This document shows, in pieces, positions 8,015 to 17,715 of a DNA stretch of 49,475 bases (position 1 is the first letter of the stretch; each line of letters opens with the position of its first letter). The notes under the pieces were generated by a model, which saw only the letters and a program-made list of their open reading frames with translations, had not been told where the DNA came from and searched no databases. The stretch is from Halomonas sp. PR-M31 (GTDB taxonomy: Bacteria; Pseudomonadota; Gammaproteobacteria; Pseudomonadales; Halomonadaceae): NCBI RefSeq assembly GCF_001039575.1, contig NZ_JIBT01000060.1, positions 1 to 49,475 on the forward strand. The letters are read 5' to 3'. Both the position numbers and the translations under genes were made by a program.

Positions 8015-9177
8015 TCAATCAGCCTGACGGCGCAGGAACGCAGGAATATCCAGATAATCATCGAGTTCCTGAGACTTACGCTTCTCCTGACGCGCCTTCA
8101 CCGCGTTTTCCTGCTCGGCTTTTGCGGCCTGCTGACGCATGACCGTGGGCTGCTGCAGCTTACGATAATCACTGGACTCCGGGCGTGTTACATTTTCACG
8201 TACGGCCGGCTTTTCCTTTTGAGCATCGAGACCCGCTGCCACGACGGTAACCCGCAGTTCGTCGGACATTTCCATGTCGATGGACGTACCGACGACGATG
8301 GTCGCATCTTGAGAGGCGAACTCCTGAACCGTCGCACCCACATCATTGAACTCGCCGATGGACAAATCCGGTCCGGCAGTAATGTTGACTAGGATGCCGC
8401 GAGCGCCGTGCAGATCGATGTCTTCGAGCAGCGGACTGCGAATCGCCTTTTCCGCCGCTTCACGGGCACGGTTCTCGCCGATAGCGCCACCGGTGCCCAT
8501 CATTGCCATCCCCATTTCGGACATGACGGTACGCACGTCGGCAAAGTCGACGTTGATGATGCCAGGACTCGTGATCAGTTCAGCAATACCCTGCACTGCG
8601 CCGAGCAGCACATCATTGGCAGCGCTGAATGCGGTCAAAAGACTCGCACTCTTGCCAAGTACTGCCAGCAGCTTCTCGTTGGGAATGGTAATCAGGGAGT
8701 CCACGTGCTCGGACAACTCACGCATGCCTTCTTCCGCGGCACGCATGCGCTTGGGCCCTTCAAAAGGAAATGGCCGTGTCACTACCGCAACGGTAAGAAT
8801 GCCCAGCTCCTTGGCGACCTGAGCCACTACGGGAGCGCCCCCGGTGCCCGTACCACCGCCCATGCCAGCCGTGATGAACACCATGTCGGCGCCTGCAGAA
8901 GCTCCGCGATGCGATCGCGATCTTCCATTGCTGCCTGGCGCCCAACTTCGGGACTGGCACCGGCCCCAAGGCCTTTGGTGATTTCAGTACCGAGTTGAAG
9001 AACGGTCTTGGCTGAGACGCGCTTGAGCGCCTGCGCATCGGTGTTGGCGCAAATGAACTCGACGCCCTCGATGTTGCTTTCGACCATATGATTGACGGCA
9101 TTGCCGCCACCGCCACCAACGCCGATCACTTTGATGACCGCGCTACTTGAAGGTGCGTTATCTACCAATTCGAACAT
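8015..9177 (-). CDS. ftsZ: Cell division GTPase FtsZ, broken by an apparent one-base deletion
   Basis: Tubulin-like GTPase that forms the division ring. The N-terminal part (9177 to ~8892) carries [16 protein letters not shown] and IANTDAQAL-type nucleotide-binding segments. The rest, in another frame (from ~8892 down), carries [18 protein letters not shown], the tubulin signature, and ends [15 protein letters not shown], the conserved peptide that binds FtsA/ZipA. Restoring one C in the CC run at 8892-8893 reads [15 protein letters not shown] without a gap and gives a ~387-aa normal FtsZ. Because ftsZ is essential in nearly all bacteria, a sequencing error is more likely than a real frameshift. 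It follows ftsA by 36 bases and precedes lpxC. Confidence 0.93.
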
Positions 9178-9213
9178 TTGCCCCGTCTCCTGTGGTCGTT
9201 CTTACGACCCCTG

Positions 9214-10488
9214 TCAGAAATTTCCTTTGAACCAACTTTTGACCCGTTTCAGCGTCGAGGTGTCATCCGTGACAGTACGCCTGGAGCCCTCTTCTCTGCG
9301 GGGCTGGGCCGTTACCGCGCGAGTCTGGCCATGCTTGGCCTCGCGCATTCCGTAGAGTAGCAAACCCACCCCGGTGGAATAAATCGGGTTACGTACCACA
9401 TCTGCTAGACCGCGCACGTTCTGCGGGCAGGCAATACGCACCGGCATATGAAAAATCTCTTCGGCGAGTTCCACCACGCCTTCCATACGTGATGTGCCGC
9501 CAGTAAGCACGACGCCCGCGGCGACTAGATCCTCGAAACCACTGCGTCGTAGCTCTTCACGTATCAGGGTGAAGAGCTCTTCGTAACGCGGCTCCACCAC
9601 CTCGGCGAGGGCCTGGCGTGACAGATCCCGGGCCGGACGATCGCCGACGCTTGGAACCTTGATCATTTCATCGCTCGAAGCCAGCTGTGTCAGCGCACAG
9701 GCATATTTGACCTTGATGTCCTCGGCATATTGCGTTGGCGTACGCAGCGCCATGGCAATATCGTTAGTGACCTGATCCCCGGCAATGGGAATGACCGCCG
9801 TATGGCGGATGGCCCCTTCGGTAAATACGGCGATGTCCGTGGTGCCACCACCGATATCCACCATGCACACCCCGAGTTCGCGCTCGTCTTCCGTCAATAC
9901 CGCATGACTCGAAGCGAGCTGCTCAAGGATGATGTCGTCGACCTCCAGGCCACAGCGGCGCACGCATTTTTCGATGTTCTGGACCGCGTTGAGTGCAGCG
10001 GTCACCAGATGCACTCGCGCCTCGAGTCGAACGCCGGACATGCCCAAGGGCTCACGAATGCCCTCCTGGGTATCAATGGCAAACTCCTGGGGCAGCACAT
10101 GAATGATGCGTTGACCTTCCGAGATGGCTCGGGCACGGGCAGAGTCGATGACGCGATCGATATCAGAAGGCGTCACTTCGCGCTCCTTGATTGCCACCAC
10201 ACCATCGGAGTTCATCGAACTGATATGGCTTCCTGCAACCCCTACATAGACCGAGTGAATATCGCATCCCGCCATCAATTCCGCTTCTTCCACCGCTCGC
10301 TGAATGGACAGCACGGTAGACTCGATATTGATAACGACGCCTTTCTTCATGCCACGCGAGGGATGGGAGCCAATTCCTGCGATTTCTAGCCCACCATCAT
10401 CCGTAGGTTGACCGACGATCGCTACGACTTTAGACGTCCCGATATCCAGCCCAACCACCATATTGGAAGCATTGGATTGTCCTGCCAT
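9214..10488 (-). CDS. ftsA: Cell division actin-like protein FtsA
   Basis: Actin-fold ATPase that tethers FtsZ to the membrane and signals to the septal machinery. The 424-aa product has the phosphate-binding GLDIGTSKVVAIVG near residue 13 and CMVDIGGGTTDIAVF near 207. It also has VVLTGGTSRMEG, and a C-terminal amphipathic segment (LKRVKSWFKGNF) matching the membrane-binding helix of the family. GAGGAG lies about 12 nt before the ATG, a rather long spacing. Unlike the tight overlaps elsewhere in the cluster, 201 bases separate it from ftsQ upstream, so it may have its own promoter there. ftsZ follows 36 bases later. Confidence 0.97.
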   Translation of the reverse strand: MAGQSNASNMVVGLDIGTSKVVAIVGQPTDDGGLEIAGIGSHPSRGMKKGVVINIESTVLSIQRAVEEAELMAGCDIHSVYVGVAGSHISSMNSDGVVAIKEREVTPSDIDRVIDSARARAISEGQRIIHVLPQEFAIDTQEGIREPLGMSGVRLEARVHLVTAALNAVQNIEKCVRRCGLEVDDIILEQLASSHAVLTEDERELGVCMVDIGGGTTDIAVFTEGAIRHTAVIPIAGDQVTNDIAMALRTPTQYAEDIKVKYACALTQLASSDEMIKVPSVGDRPARDLSRQALAEVVEPRYEELFTLIREELRRSGFEDLVAAGVVLTGGTSRMEGVVELAEEIFHMPVRIACPQNVRGLADVVRNPIYSTGVGLLLYGMREAKHGQTRAVTAQPRREEGSRRTVTDDTSTLKRVKSWFKGNF

Positions 10489-10689
10489 GGGTCGGGATCA
10501 CTCCTCAATCTTCACTAAAGTTAGTAAACAATTAATGTACGCTTAAAAATCGCGGCTGATTAAAAAATCAAAATTGTTATTCATCCAGCCCGCATACAAG
10601 TTCAGCAGTAGAATACGGGTATTTTTTACCGAAAGAAACACCCTATACCCTTGTCTATCGGCGCTGGCGCCAAAAAGTGATAGTGGGTA
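10489..10689 (-). other. AT-rich ftsQ-ftsA spacer, possible promoter region
   Basis: No gene is seen in this 201-base gap. It is far more AT-rich than the genes on either side, with runs such as TTAAAAAATCA and TTTTTTACC. On the minus strand TTGATT, a 17-nt spacer and TTTTAA form a weak promoter-like pair, and a GGGTAT/ATACCC pair could fold. In E. coli-like clusters ftsQ and ftsA overlap or nearly touch, so the gap is unusual and likely carries transcription signals for ftsAZ. Confidence 0.4.
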
Positions 10690-11420
10690 TTAACGTCGTG
10701 GTACTTCCACTTCTGTTTCACCATGCCAAGCAACAACGATTCCATTGGGATAACGAAGATCGATGTAGCGAATCCGCGACGCTTTACTTGCAAGTTGACG
10801 CTTCCAGGCTGCGATGAAACGTGCCAATCGTGACTCGTGCTGATTGCGCCCTAGCATGACCCAGATACTGTCATCGATCTGAAAACGCCAGGCGCTCGAT
10901 CTTCAAGTCTTAACTGTGTTACTTCAAATTCAAGTGATGTAAAACGATTCTGTAACTGATCGAGGAGCGCTAATACTTCCGCACCACTGCCATCGGGTCC
11001 TGCTAAATCAGGCAGGTCATCCGGCACTGTTACATTGCCACGATGAAACGGAACGCCTCGAGGATTAATGAGTAAATCATCGTTCCAGCGCGCCACGGGA
11101 TCCTGTTCGTAAAGCTCAAACGTCAGGGCATTCGGCCAGTGACGCGTGACCCGCACTTCGGAAAGCCACTCGATTGCCCGGGCTCGTTTTCGCAGCTCGG
11201 CAAGATCCACTGATAGCCAGCTTTGCCCTTGAACCATTGGTGCCAATTGCTCGCGTAGATAATTGGCACTGACGTAGCCTAGATCACCACTGATCGAAAC
11301 CCGCTCGATGGGTCGATCAAGCCATAGCCATAGTGCGCGCCCACCGGCACTCAACAAGACGATCAGAAGCAGCAAACCCACAATCGTGCCCCGGGAACCC
11401 GGCGATGCCATCGAGCTCAC
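10690..11420 (-). CDS. ftsQ: Cell division protein FtsQ, broken by an apparent one-base deletion
   Basis: Bitopic inner-membrane protein that links FtsL/FtsB to the early divisome. It has a short cytoplasmic N-terminus, one membrane segment (GTIVGLLLLIVLLSAGGRALWLW, about residues 10-32) and a POTRA domain (ERVSISGDLGYVSANYLREQL). The frame as given stops early at 10851. One base of the GGCGC run near 10895 is missing; restoring a C there gives a continuous C-terminus with WRFQIDDSIWVMLG and RYIDLRYPNG, the conserved FtsQ end, to TAA at 10690 (~243 aa). The GTG start overlaps the ddlB stop (GTGA). A sequencing error is more likely than true loss, as ftsQ is normally essential. Confidence 0.9.
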
Positions 11421-12361
11421 GCCTGAAGTGACGTAGCAAGAATGCGCAGCACCAGATCCTCGAAATTGAGCCCCGCATAGGCTGCGGCCTGAGGTACAAG
11501 ACTATGATCCGTCATCCCCGGCACGGTATTGACTTCCAGCAACCAGAATCTGCCCTGGGCGTCTCGCATCACATCGACTCGTCCCCAGCCGCGACAACCA
11601 AGCACCTCGAACGCTCGGCGGCAAAGCTGACCCAGCTCACGCTCCTGCTCGACGCTTAGCCCACAGGGAATATGATAAAGCGTCTCGTTGGAGTGATATT
11701 TGGCCTCGTAATCGTAAAAGCCGCTGGGTACCTCGACGCGAATTGCTGGCAGCACGGTGTTGCCAAGCAGCGACACTGTGTATTCCTCGCCGGAAACAAA
11801 GCGTTCCGCCATGACTACCGCATCGAACTGTGACGCCTCTTGATAGGCAGATTTCAAGGCATCGAGGCTGTCCACGATGCTGATACCCAAGGTCGAACCC
11901 TCGTGTACTGGCTTGACGACCAACGGCAGTCCCAGGCGCTCCACAACCTGTTCCCAATCGGCGCTGGGTTCTAGCGTGATACTTTGCGGTGTGGGCAGAT
12001 CCAATGAGCGCCAGAGATGCTTGGTACGCTGTTTGTCCATGCCCAGCGCAGAAGCCAGTACACCGCTTCCGGTATAGGGGATGCCAAGCAGTTCAAGCGC
12101 GCCTTGCAGCGTGCCATCCTCGCCGCCTCGGCCGTGCAGAGCGATGAACACACGATCTGGCGACAGGGCTTCGAGTCCGCTCAGTCCACCTGCGGCCAAG
12201 TCGTAGCCGCGCACATCCACTCCAGCGCTTTTCAGCGCCCTCAAAACCGCTTTGCCGCTATTCAGCGACACTTCCCGCTCTGCTGAATTGCCGCCGTAAA
12301 GTACGACCACTCGGCCAAAATCACCGGGACTTGATGCATTATCCCGCTGTGAATCGTTCAT
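11417..12361 (-). CDS. ddlB: D-alanine-D-alanine ligase DdlB
   Basis: ATP-grasp ligase that joins two D-alanines for the peptidoglycan stem peptide. The 314-aa product shows [17 protein letters not shown] at the N-terminus, [37 protein letters not shown] and the Mg-binding end [21 protein letters not shown]. The length is normal. It sits between murC (ATGA overlap) and ftsQ (GTGA overlap), the classical dcw order, so all three are translationally coupled. Confidence 0.97.
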   Translation of the reverse strand: MNDSQRDNASSPGDFGRVVVLYGGNSAEREVSLNSGKAVLRALKSAGVDVRGYDLAAGGLSGLEALSPDRVFIALHGRGGEDGTLQGALELLGIPYTGSGVLASALGMDKQRTKHLWRSLDLPTPQSITLEPSADWEQVVERLGLPLVVKPVHEGSTLGISIVDSLDALKSAYQEASQFDAVVMAERFVSGEEYTVSLLGNTVLPAIRVEVPSGFYDYEAKYHSNETLYHIPCGLSVEQERELGQLCRRAFEVLGCRGWGRVDVMRDAQGRFWLLEVNTVPGMTDHSLVPQAAAYAGLNFEDLVLRILATSLQA

Positions 12362-13914
12362 AGTTCTACCTTGTCTAGCTGCAACTGATTAGCCGCCAGT
12401 GCCAGAGATATGCCACCGATATCGCCAGCACCTTGAGTGATTAGAATATCGCCGTCGCGCAGCACCCGAGAAAGTAGGCGTGGCAGTTCTTTTTTGTCTT
12501 CGACGAACAGTGGATCGACATAGCCTCGCTGACGAATCGAACCTGCTAAGGTGCGCCCTTCCGCTCCGGGAATGAGCGTTTCACCGGCACTGTAAACATC
12601 GAGCAGCAGTAATGTGTCGACCCCGGACAGCACCCGCACGAAATCTTCGTAAAGATCGTGGGTACGAGAATAACGATGGGGCTGATAGATCATCACCAGG
12701 CGCCGTTTGGGCCAGCCGGCTCGCACTGCCCGAATGACCATCTCGACTTCGCGGGGGTGATGGCCATAGTCGTCGACCAGCATGACCTCGCCCTGCTTTT
12801 GTGAAGAGTCTTGTGCTTGGCTCTGTTCCTGGTCGCGTGGCTGCTCTCTTTCTCCTGCAGGGCTCAGCGCGAAGTTGCCATGCACCTGAAAACGCCGACC
12901 GACTCCAGCAAACCCTGAAAGACCGCGCAAAATGGCATCGTCACTAACGCCGGCATCCGTGGCCACGGCAATCGCTGCCAGGGCATTCTGGGCATTATGC
13001 TCCCCAGGCATTGCCAGACGCACCGGCAGCGGTGCATGCCTTTCCGGTCGCAGGGCAGTGAACCGGATTTCACCACTCTCCTGCACGAATTCGGTAATGC
13101 GATAGTCCGCGTCGGGACTGAAACCATAGGTGACGAACCGACGCTGCACGCGGTTCATCATTCCGCGTAGATTGTCATCGTCAAGGCAGAGTATCGCCAG
13201 ACCATAAAAAGGCAGATTGTGCAGAAACTCGATGAAAGTGTCCTTAAGACGCGAGAAGTCGCCGGCATAGGTGGCCATGTGATCCGCATCGACGTTGGTC
13301 ACGATGGAGACCATCGGCTGCAGATGCAGAAAAGAGGCATCGGACTCATCCGCCTCGGCCACCAGATACTCCCCTTCTCCCAACCGTGCGTTGGTACCGG
13401 CGCTGGTCAGCTTGCCACCGATCACGAAGGTCGGATCAAGCCCTCCCTCCGCCAGTAGCGTCGCGGTCAGACTAGTGGTGGTCGTCTTGCCATGGGTTCC
13501 GGCCACCGCGATGCCATGGCGAAAACGCATCAGCTCTGCCAGCATCTCCGCACGACGCACCACGGGAATGCGATATTCCTGTGCCCAAACGATTTCAGGG
13601 TTACTTTGATCCACGGCAGTGGACACCACGATCACATCGGCACCTTCGGCGTTGGCCGCCTTGTGACCAATGGCTATGCGGATGCCACACTCCCGCAGAT
13701 GCGCCGTGACGGAGGATTCCCTGAGATCGCTGCCGCTGACCTGATAGCCTTGATTGGCCAGCACTTCGGCAATGCCGCACATGCCGGCACCGCCTATGCC
13801 AATGAAATGGATGCGCCGTATGCGTCGCATGCCTAAATTATGAGCAACCTGGGTCGATGAACCGCGAGCGGCGCTCCCATGCGAATGCGAAGCAAAAAAG
13901 GGGTTATCGCTCAA
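12358..13914 (-). CDS. murC: UDP-N-acetylmuramate-L-alanine ligase MurC
   Basis: Adds L-alanine to UDP-MurNAc, the first peptide step of cell-wall precursor synthesis. Visible are the nucleotide-sugar loop [16 protein letters not shown], the ATP loop [11 protein letters not shown], the [10 protein letters not shown] segment, and [10 protein letters not shown] of the C-terminal domain. The TTG at 13914 has GGAG 7 nt upstream and overlaps the murG stop; the first ATG is at 13830, just before the Rossmann loop, with no clear ribosome-binding site. A Q/E/S-rich insert of about 25 residues (12788-12873) lies before DDYGHHP, where most MurC proteins have a short link. The stop overlaps ddlB (ATGA). 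Confidence 0.96.
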   Translation of the reverse strand: MSDNPFFASHSHGSAARGSSTQVAHNLGMRRIRRIHFIGIGGAGMCGIAEVLANQGYQVSGSDLRESSVTAHLRECGIRIAIGHKAANAEGADVIVVSTAVDQSNPEIVWAQEYRIPVVRRAEMLAELMRFRHGIAVAGTHGKTTTTSLTATLLAEGGLDPTFVIGGKLTSAGTNARLGEGEYLVAEADESDASFLHLQPMVSIVTNVDADHMATYAGDFSRLKDTFIEFLHNLPFYGLAILCLDDDNLRGMMNRVQRRFVTYGFSPDADYRITEFVQESGEIRFTALRPERHAPLPVRLAMPGEHNAQNALAAIAVATDAGVSDDAILRGLSGFAGVGRRFQVHGNFALSPAGEREQPRDQEQSQAQDSSQKQGEVMLVDDYGHHPREVEMVIRAVRAGWPKRRLVMIYQPHRYSRTHDLYEDFVRVLSGVDTLLLLDVYSAGETLIPGAEGRTLAGSIRQRGYVDPLFVEDKKELPRLLSRVLRDGDILITQGAGDIGGISLALAANQLQLDKVEL

Positions 13915-15052
13915 GACCGATCTCCATACAGCCCGTCACCAAGCGCTCGACCGCATCGAGATGCGCGCAGCTACGCGCGGCGACTGCCATGGTGGCAAGG
14001 CGTTCCGGGTCGAGTACGGCCGCAAGCGTATCGGCGAGCGAGGCCGCACTCAAGGTGGTTTGGGGTATCAACAAAGCGGCATCCGCAGCCACGAGATGCC
14101 GAGCGTTCTGGGTTTGATGATCGTCTACCGCGTGAGGGTAAGGCACCAGCAAGGAAGGTTTGGCCGCAGCGGCAAGCTCGGCAATGGTCAAGGCCCCGGC
14201 ACGGCAGATGACCAGATCCGCCCACTCGTAGGCCTGGGCCATGGCGTCGATGAAATCACTGACCTGGGCTTCGATGCCGGCGGCGGCATAGGCCTTGCGG
14301 GTCGCGTCTTCCTTGTCGCGACCGGCCTGATGGCGAATCTCGGGCAGCTGGTCTGCTGGCGCTTTTTCCTGAAGCAGCTTGAAGGCTTCCGGCAGGCATT
14401 GATTGAGCGCCTGGGCCCCGAGGGAGCCACCCACCACCAGCACTCGCAGCCGCCGGTTCTGCATATCTTCCGCCCTGCGGGGTTGACACCCCAAGGCAGC
14501 GATCTCGCTGCGCACCGGGTTACCGATGACGATCTCCTTATGTGCCTTGCCGGCCTTGCGAAAAGCACCGGGAAATGCCGCATAGACCCGCGTTGCCAGT
14601 CGCGATAAGGCCTGATTGGTCATGCCGGCCACGGCATTTTGTTCGTGCACGATCAGCGCGCGCCGAGACAGCCAGGCGGCCAGCCCGCCCGGGCCGCTGG
14701 CAAAGCCGCCCATGCCGACTACCAGCTGAGGATCGAATTGCTGCAGAACCCGCCAGGCCTGGGACACGGCGCGAGATAAACGCCAGGGTATCGCCAGCCA
14801 ACCCGCCAGGCCGTTACCACGCAACCCGGCAATATCGATACGATGCAACGTGATATCCGCCGCTGGTACCAATTGATTCTCGATGCCGCGAGGGCTACCC
14901 AGCCATTCCACGCTGACCCCCCGGGCAATGAGCGCCCTGGCTAAAGAGAGCGCGGGAATCACATGGCCACCGGTACCGCCGGCCATGATGAGCACCCGGC
15001 GAACGGGAACGTCCCGTACGGAGGCCTGCGCTGATGAATCCAACGACGTCAT
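13904..15052 (-). CDS. murG: MurG N-acetylglucosaminyltransferase (lipid II synthase)
   Basis: Peripheral membrane GT28 enzyme that transfers GlcNAc to lipid I, giving lipid II. The chain has the N-terminal glycine loop [16 protein letters not shown], the second loop [12 protein letters not shown], and the UDP-GlcNAc-binding [35 protein letters not shown] region. The frame is open further upstream to 15151, but the ATG at 15052 overlaps the ftsW stop as ATGA, the pattern of this cluster, and gives a normal ~382 aa. The 3' end overlaps the TTG start of murC. Confidence 0.97.
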   Translation of the reverse strand: MTSLDSSAQASVRDVPVRRVLIMAGGTGGHVIPALSLARALIARGVSVEWLGSPRGIENQLVPAADITLHRIDIAGLRGNGLAGWLAIPWRLSRAVSQAWRVLQQFDPQLVVGMGGFASGPGGLAAWLSRRALIVHEQNAVAGMTNQALSRLATRVYAAFPGAFRKAGKAHKEIVIGNPVRSEIAALGCQPRRAEDMQNRRLRVLVVGGSLGAQALNQCLPEAFKLLQEKAPADQLPEIRHQAGRDKEDATRKAYAAAGIEAQVSDFIDAMAQAYEWADLVICRAGALTIAELAAAAKPSLLVPYPHAVDDHQTQNARHLVAADAALLIPQTTLSAASLADTLAAVLDPERLATMAVAARSCAHLDAVERLVTGCMEIGLER

Positions 15053-16224
15053 GGGGCGGGAACTCCTTTGACCTGTTGTCGGGCATTGGCATAGCGGGTT
15101 AGGCGCCGGGTCTCGATATCCACCCTCAGTAGTAGGGCCACCATGATGCAACTGATCACCAGGCTCGACCCTCCGTAGCTCAACAGGGGTAGCGTAAGCC
15201 CCTTGGTGGGTAGCATCCCGGTACTCACGCCGATGTTGATGAAGGCCTGGCCACCGAACACCAGGGCGATACCGTAGCTGAGATAGGCAGCGAACGGCAA
15301 TCGAATCAGCTCTGCCCGCCGGCCGATGGCAAGGGCGCGATAGACCAGTAGCGCGAAGAAGCCGATGACCGTAATCGCTCCCACCAATCCAAGCTCCTCG
15401 GCGATGACAGCGAAAACGAAATCGGTATGGGCTTCCGGTAGATAGAACAGCTTCTGTACGCTGTCGCCCAATCCCAGGCCAAACCAGTGGCCACGGCCAT
15501 AGGCGATCAACGCTTGGGTCAGCTGGTAACCCGAGTCGTACATGTCCGCCCAGGGGTCGGCAAAACTGGTAATACGCTCCAGGCGGTAGGGTTCGGCAAT
15601 GGCGACGTACCCACCCAGCAGCAACACCACCGTCATCAGCAGAATGAACCGTAGAAGTGGCGCGCCGGCCAGCAGCAGCATGCCCATGACACTACTGGTC
15701 ATGACCACCAAGGCACCGTAATCCGGTTCGAGGATGAGCAGTACGGCGATCGGCAGCAGTACCAATAGCGGCTTGGTAAATTCCCATAGATGGCGACGCA
15801 CGCCAGGCAGAAAACGTTCCAGGTAACTTGCGATGTAAATGATCAGAAACAGCTTGGCCAGCTCCGAGGCCTGAACGTTGATCGGCCCCAAAGGAATCCA
15901 GCGCTTGCTGCCGTTGATTTCGGTGCCTACCAGCAACACCAGGATCAAAAGCGCGATGCCCGCCAACAACAGCCAGGGACCATTGTCCTGCCACCAGGTA
16001 AGGGGCACCAGCAGCATGGCCAAACCCAGCACTACGGCAATGATGACGAAAATGCCATGACGGATACCGTAATAAAAGGGGTTGCCGGTAAGCCCTGTCG
16101 CCACCTCCGTCGAGGCAGAAGTCACCATGACTAGGCCAATCAGCAGTAGCGTGCCTGCGGCGAGCACTAGCCAGGCATCAAAAGGCTGTCCGGCAGTAGA
16201 AAGACGCGCAGCCCAATCCTTCAT
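15049..16224 (-). CDS. ftsW: Septal peptidoglycan polymerase FtsW (SEDS family)
   Basis: Polytopic membrane glycosyltransferase that polymerises lipid II at the septum with its partner PBP3 (ftsI at 21757-23463). About ten hydrophobic segments are seen. SEDS signatures include KRWIPLGPINVQASELAKLF, EPDYGALVVM, and near the C-terminus GVSTGMLPTKGLTLPLLSYGGSS. The frame is open to 16269, but the ATG at 16224 (MKDWAARL) overlaps the murD stop as ATGA and gives ~391 aa, the usual size. Its stop overlaps murG the same way. Confidence 0.96.
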   Translation of the reverse strand: MKDWAARLSTAGQPFDAWLVLAAGTLLLIGLVMVTSASTEVATGLTGNPFYYGIRHGIFVIIAVVLGLAMLLVPLTWWQDNGPWLLLAGIALLILVLLVGTEINGSKRWIPLGPINVQASELAKLFLIIYIASYLERFLPGVRRHLWEFTKPLLVLLPIAVLLILEPDYGALVVMTSSVMGMLLLAGAPLLRFILLMTVVLLLGGYVAIAEPYRLERITSFADPWADMYDSGYQLTQALIAYGRGHWFGLGLGDSVQKLFYLPEAHTDFVFAVIAEELGLVGAITVIGFFALLVYRALAIGRRAELIRLPFAAYLSYGIALVFGGQAFINIGVSTGMLPTKGLTLPLLSYGGSSLVISCIMVALLLRVDIETRRLTRYANARQQVKGVPAP

Positions 16225-17675
16225 GAATGCTCCTGATCGCCACGGACGGCAAGATGTTGCTGGACCCAACCGCGAAAGGCGTCACCTCGCGCCATATAGT
16301 TCGCGAATTGATCGAGGCTTGCGCAGGCCGGGGACAGCAGCACGCAGTCGCCTGAGCACGCAATGGAGGCGGCGCGCGCCAGTGCTTCCTGAAGATTTCG
16401 AGTATGCGTTACCGGCACCGCCCCTTCGACGGCCTCCGCCAGACGCGCTGCATCGATGCCAAACACGATGGCCTCCCGAGCGTACTGTTCTAGCGGCGCC
16501 TTCAGAGGAGTGAAGTCCGCGCCCTTGCCCTGGCCACCGCCTAGCCAGATCAGCTTACCCGCAAGTGTTGCCCCAAGCCCCGCCATGGCCGCCAGCGTGG
16601 CGCCCACATTGGTACCCTTCGAGTCGTTGATCCAACGCACCCCTTGACCTTCCCCAATCAATTCGCCTCGATGGGGCAGACCGGGAAAGCGTTTCAACAC
16701 TCGCTGCATGGCAGTCAGCGGCAGTCCTAGCCGATGCCCCATGGCCATCGCCGCCAAGGCATTGGCATGATTGTGTTGCCCAGGTAGACGCATGTCCGCC
16801 ACGGCCATCAGTGGATTTACGCCGTGCATCAACCAGGGCTGTGTTTCCCTACCGTCGTCATACCCGGCGATTCCCCATTCGTCGGCCTGCGGCGCCTGGG
16901 TGGTGAATTTCTCCCAGACAGGATCTGGCGCTTGATTCGATTCTTTCTCTTGAGGCCAGCTCAACGAATCTTCACCGTTGACGATGGCGTAGTCCGCACC
17001 ACAAAAGATGGTCGACTTGGCCGCACGATAGCGCCTCATGTCGCCATGACGATCAAGATGGTCTTCAGAAAGGTTGAGAAAGGCCACTGCGGCGGCGCAC
17101 AGACGGGGCGTGGTCTCGAGCTGAAAACTCGAGAGCTCGAGCACGAATAGCTCCGCGTCTGGATGGTCATGAAGCAGATCAAGCGCCGGGGTGCCCAGAT
17201 TTCCACCGACGGCAACCTTGACCCCTGCTTCGCTGGCCATTTCGCCAAGCAGAGTGGTCACCGTGGACTTGGCATTGGAGCCGGTGATGGCGGCGATCGG
17301 CGCCTTGCACTGTCGTACGAACAGCGCGATCTCCCCTACAATCGCCGGTGGTTTTATGTCCGACTCGGTTGTTTTCGGTTCTCGAGCATTTCCTGCCAGT
17401 CTACGCTCCCACAGCGTTTCCAGCCCGGGCGTGTACGGATCGACACCAGGGCTAAGCACGATTTCCTTCGCCTGGGCAAGATCGAGTTCCGTCAGCGGGC
17501 CGCAGTGAATGGCGACGTTCGGATACGCTTCATGAAAGGCCTGCAGTCCAGGCGGTGCCTTTCGTGTATCCGCCATCATGAAAGGGACATCCAAGCGCGC
17601 TAGATGGCGAGCAACGGCGCTTCCGGAAAGGCCGAGCCCGATGATCAGCGTATGTCCCTGAGGTACCGATGACAT
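16221..17675 (-). CDS. murD: UDP-N-acetylmuramoylalanine-D-glutamate ligase MurD
   Basis: Adds D-glutamate to UDP-MurNAc-L-Ala. Landmarks are LIIGLGLSGSAVARHL at the N-terminus, the ATP loop ITGSNAKSTVTTLLG, LNLSEDHLDRHG, and INDSKGTNVGATLAA with WLGGGQGKGADF in the C-terminal part. The frame extends upstream into the end of mraY, but the ATG at 17675 is preferred because it has GGA 6 nt upstream; the ATG at 17681 is the alternative. At about 484 aa it is slightly longer than usual, mostly from an insert near ESNQAPDPVWEKF. It lies 40 bases after mraY and overlaps ftsW. Confidence 0.95.
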   Translation of the reverse strand: MSSVPQGHTLIIGLGLSGSAVARHLARLDVPFMMADTRKAPPGLQAFHEAYPNVAIHCGPLTELDLAQAKEIVLSPGVDPYTPGLETLWERRLAGNAREPKTTESDIKPPAIVGEIALFVRQCKAPIAAITGSNAKSTVTTLLGEMASEAGVKVAVGGNLGTPALDLLHDHPDAELFVLELSSFQLETTPRLCAAAVAFLNLSEDHLDRHGDMRRYRAAKSTIFCGADYAIVNGEDSLSWPQEKESNQAPDPVWEKFTTQAPQADEWGIAGYDDGRETQPWLMHGVNPLMAVADMRLPGQHNHANALAAMAMGHRLGLPLTAMQRVLKRFPGLPHRGELIGEGQGVRWINDSKGTNVGATLAAMAGLGATLAGKLIWLGGGQGKGADFTPLKAPLEQYAREAIVFGIDAARLAEAVEGAVPVTHTRNLQEALARAASIACSGDCVLLSPACASLDQFANYMARGDAFRGWVQQHLAVRGDQEHS

Positions 17676-17715
17676 CGACATTCCAAGGTTGCGAAGTGGC
17701 GGATGCGTTTCGCTG

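Noticed and set aside
8015-9177. ftsZ as a programmed frameshift gene
   Set aside because: There is no slippery sequence or stimulatory structure at the break, and three other genes show the same single-C loss, which points to a sequencing fault.
13961-14608. Plus-strand open frame of 215 codons opposite murG
   Set aside because: A shadow of murG in a GC-rich region; no ribosome-binding site or motif.
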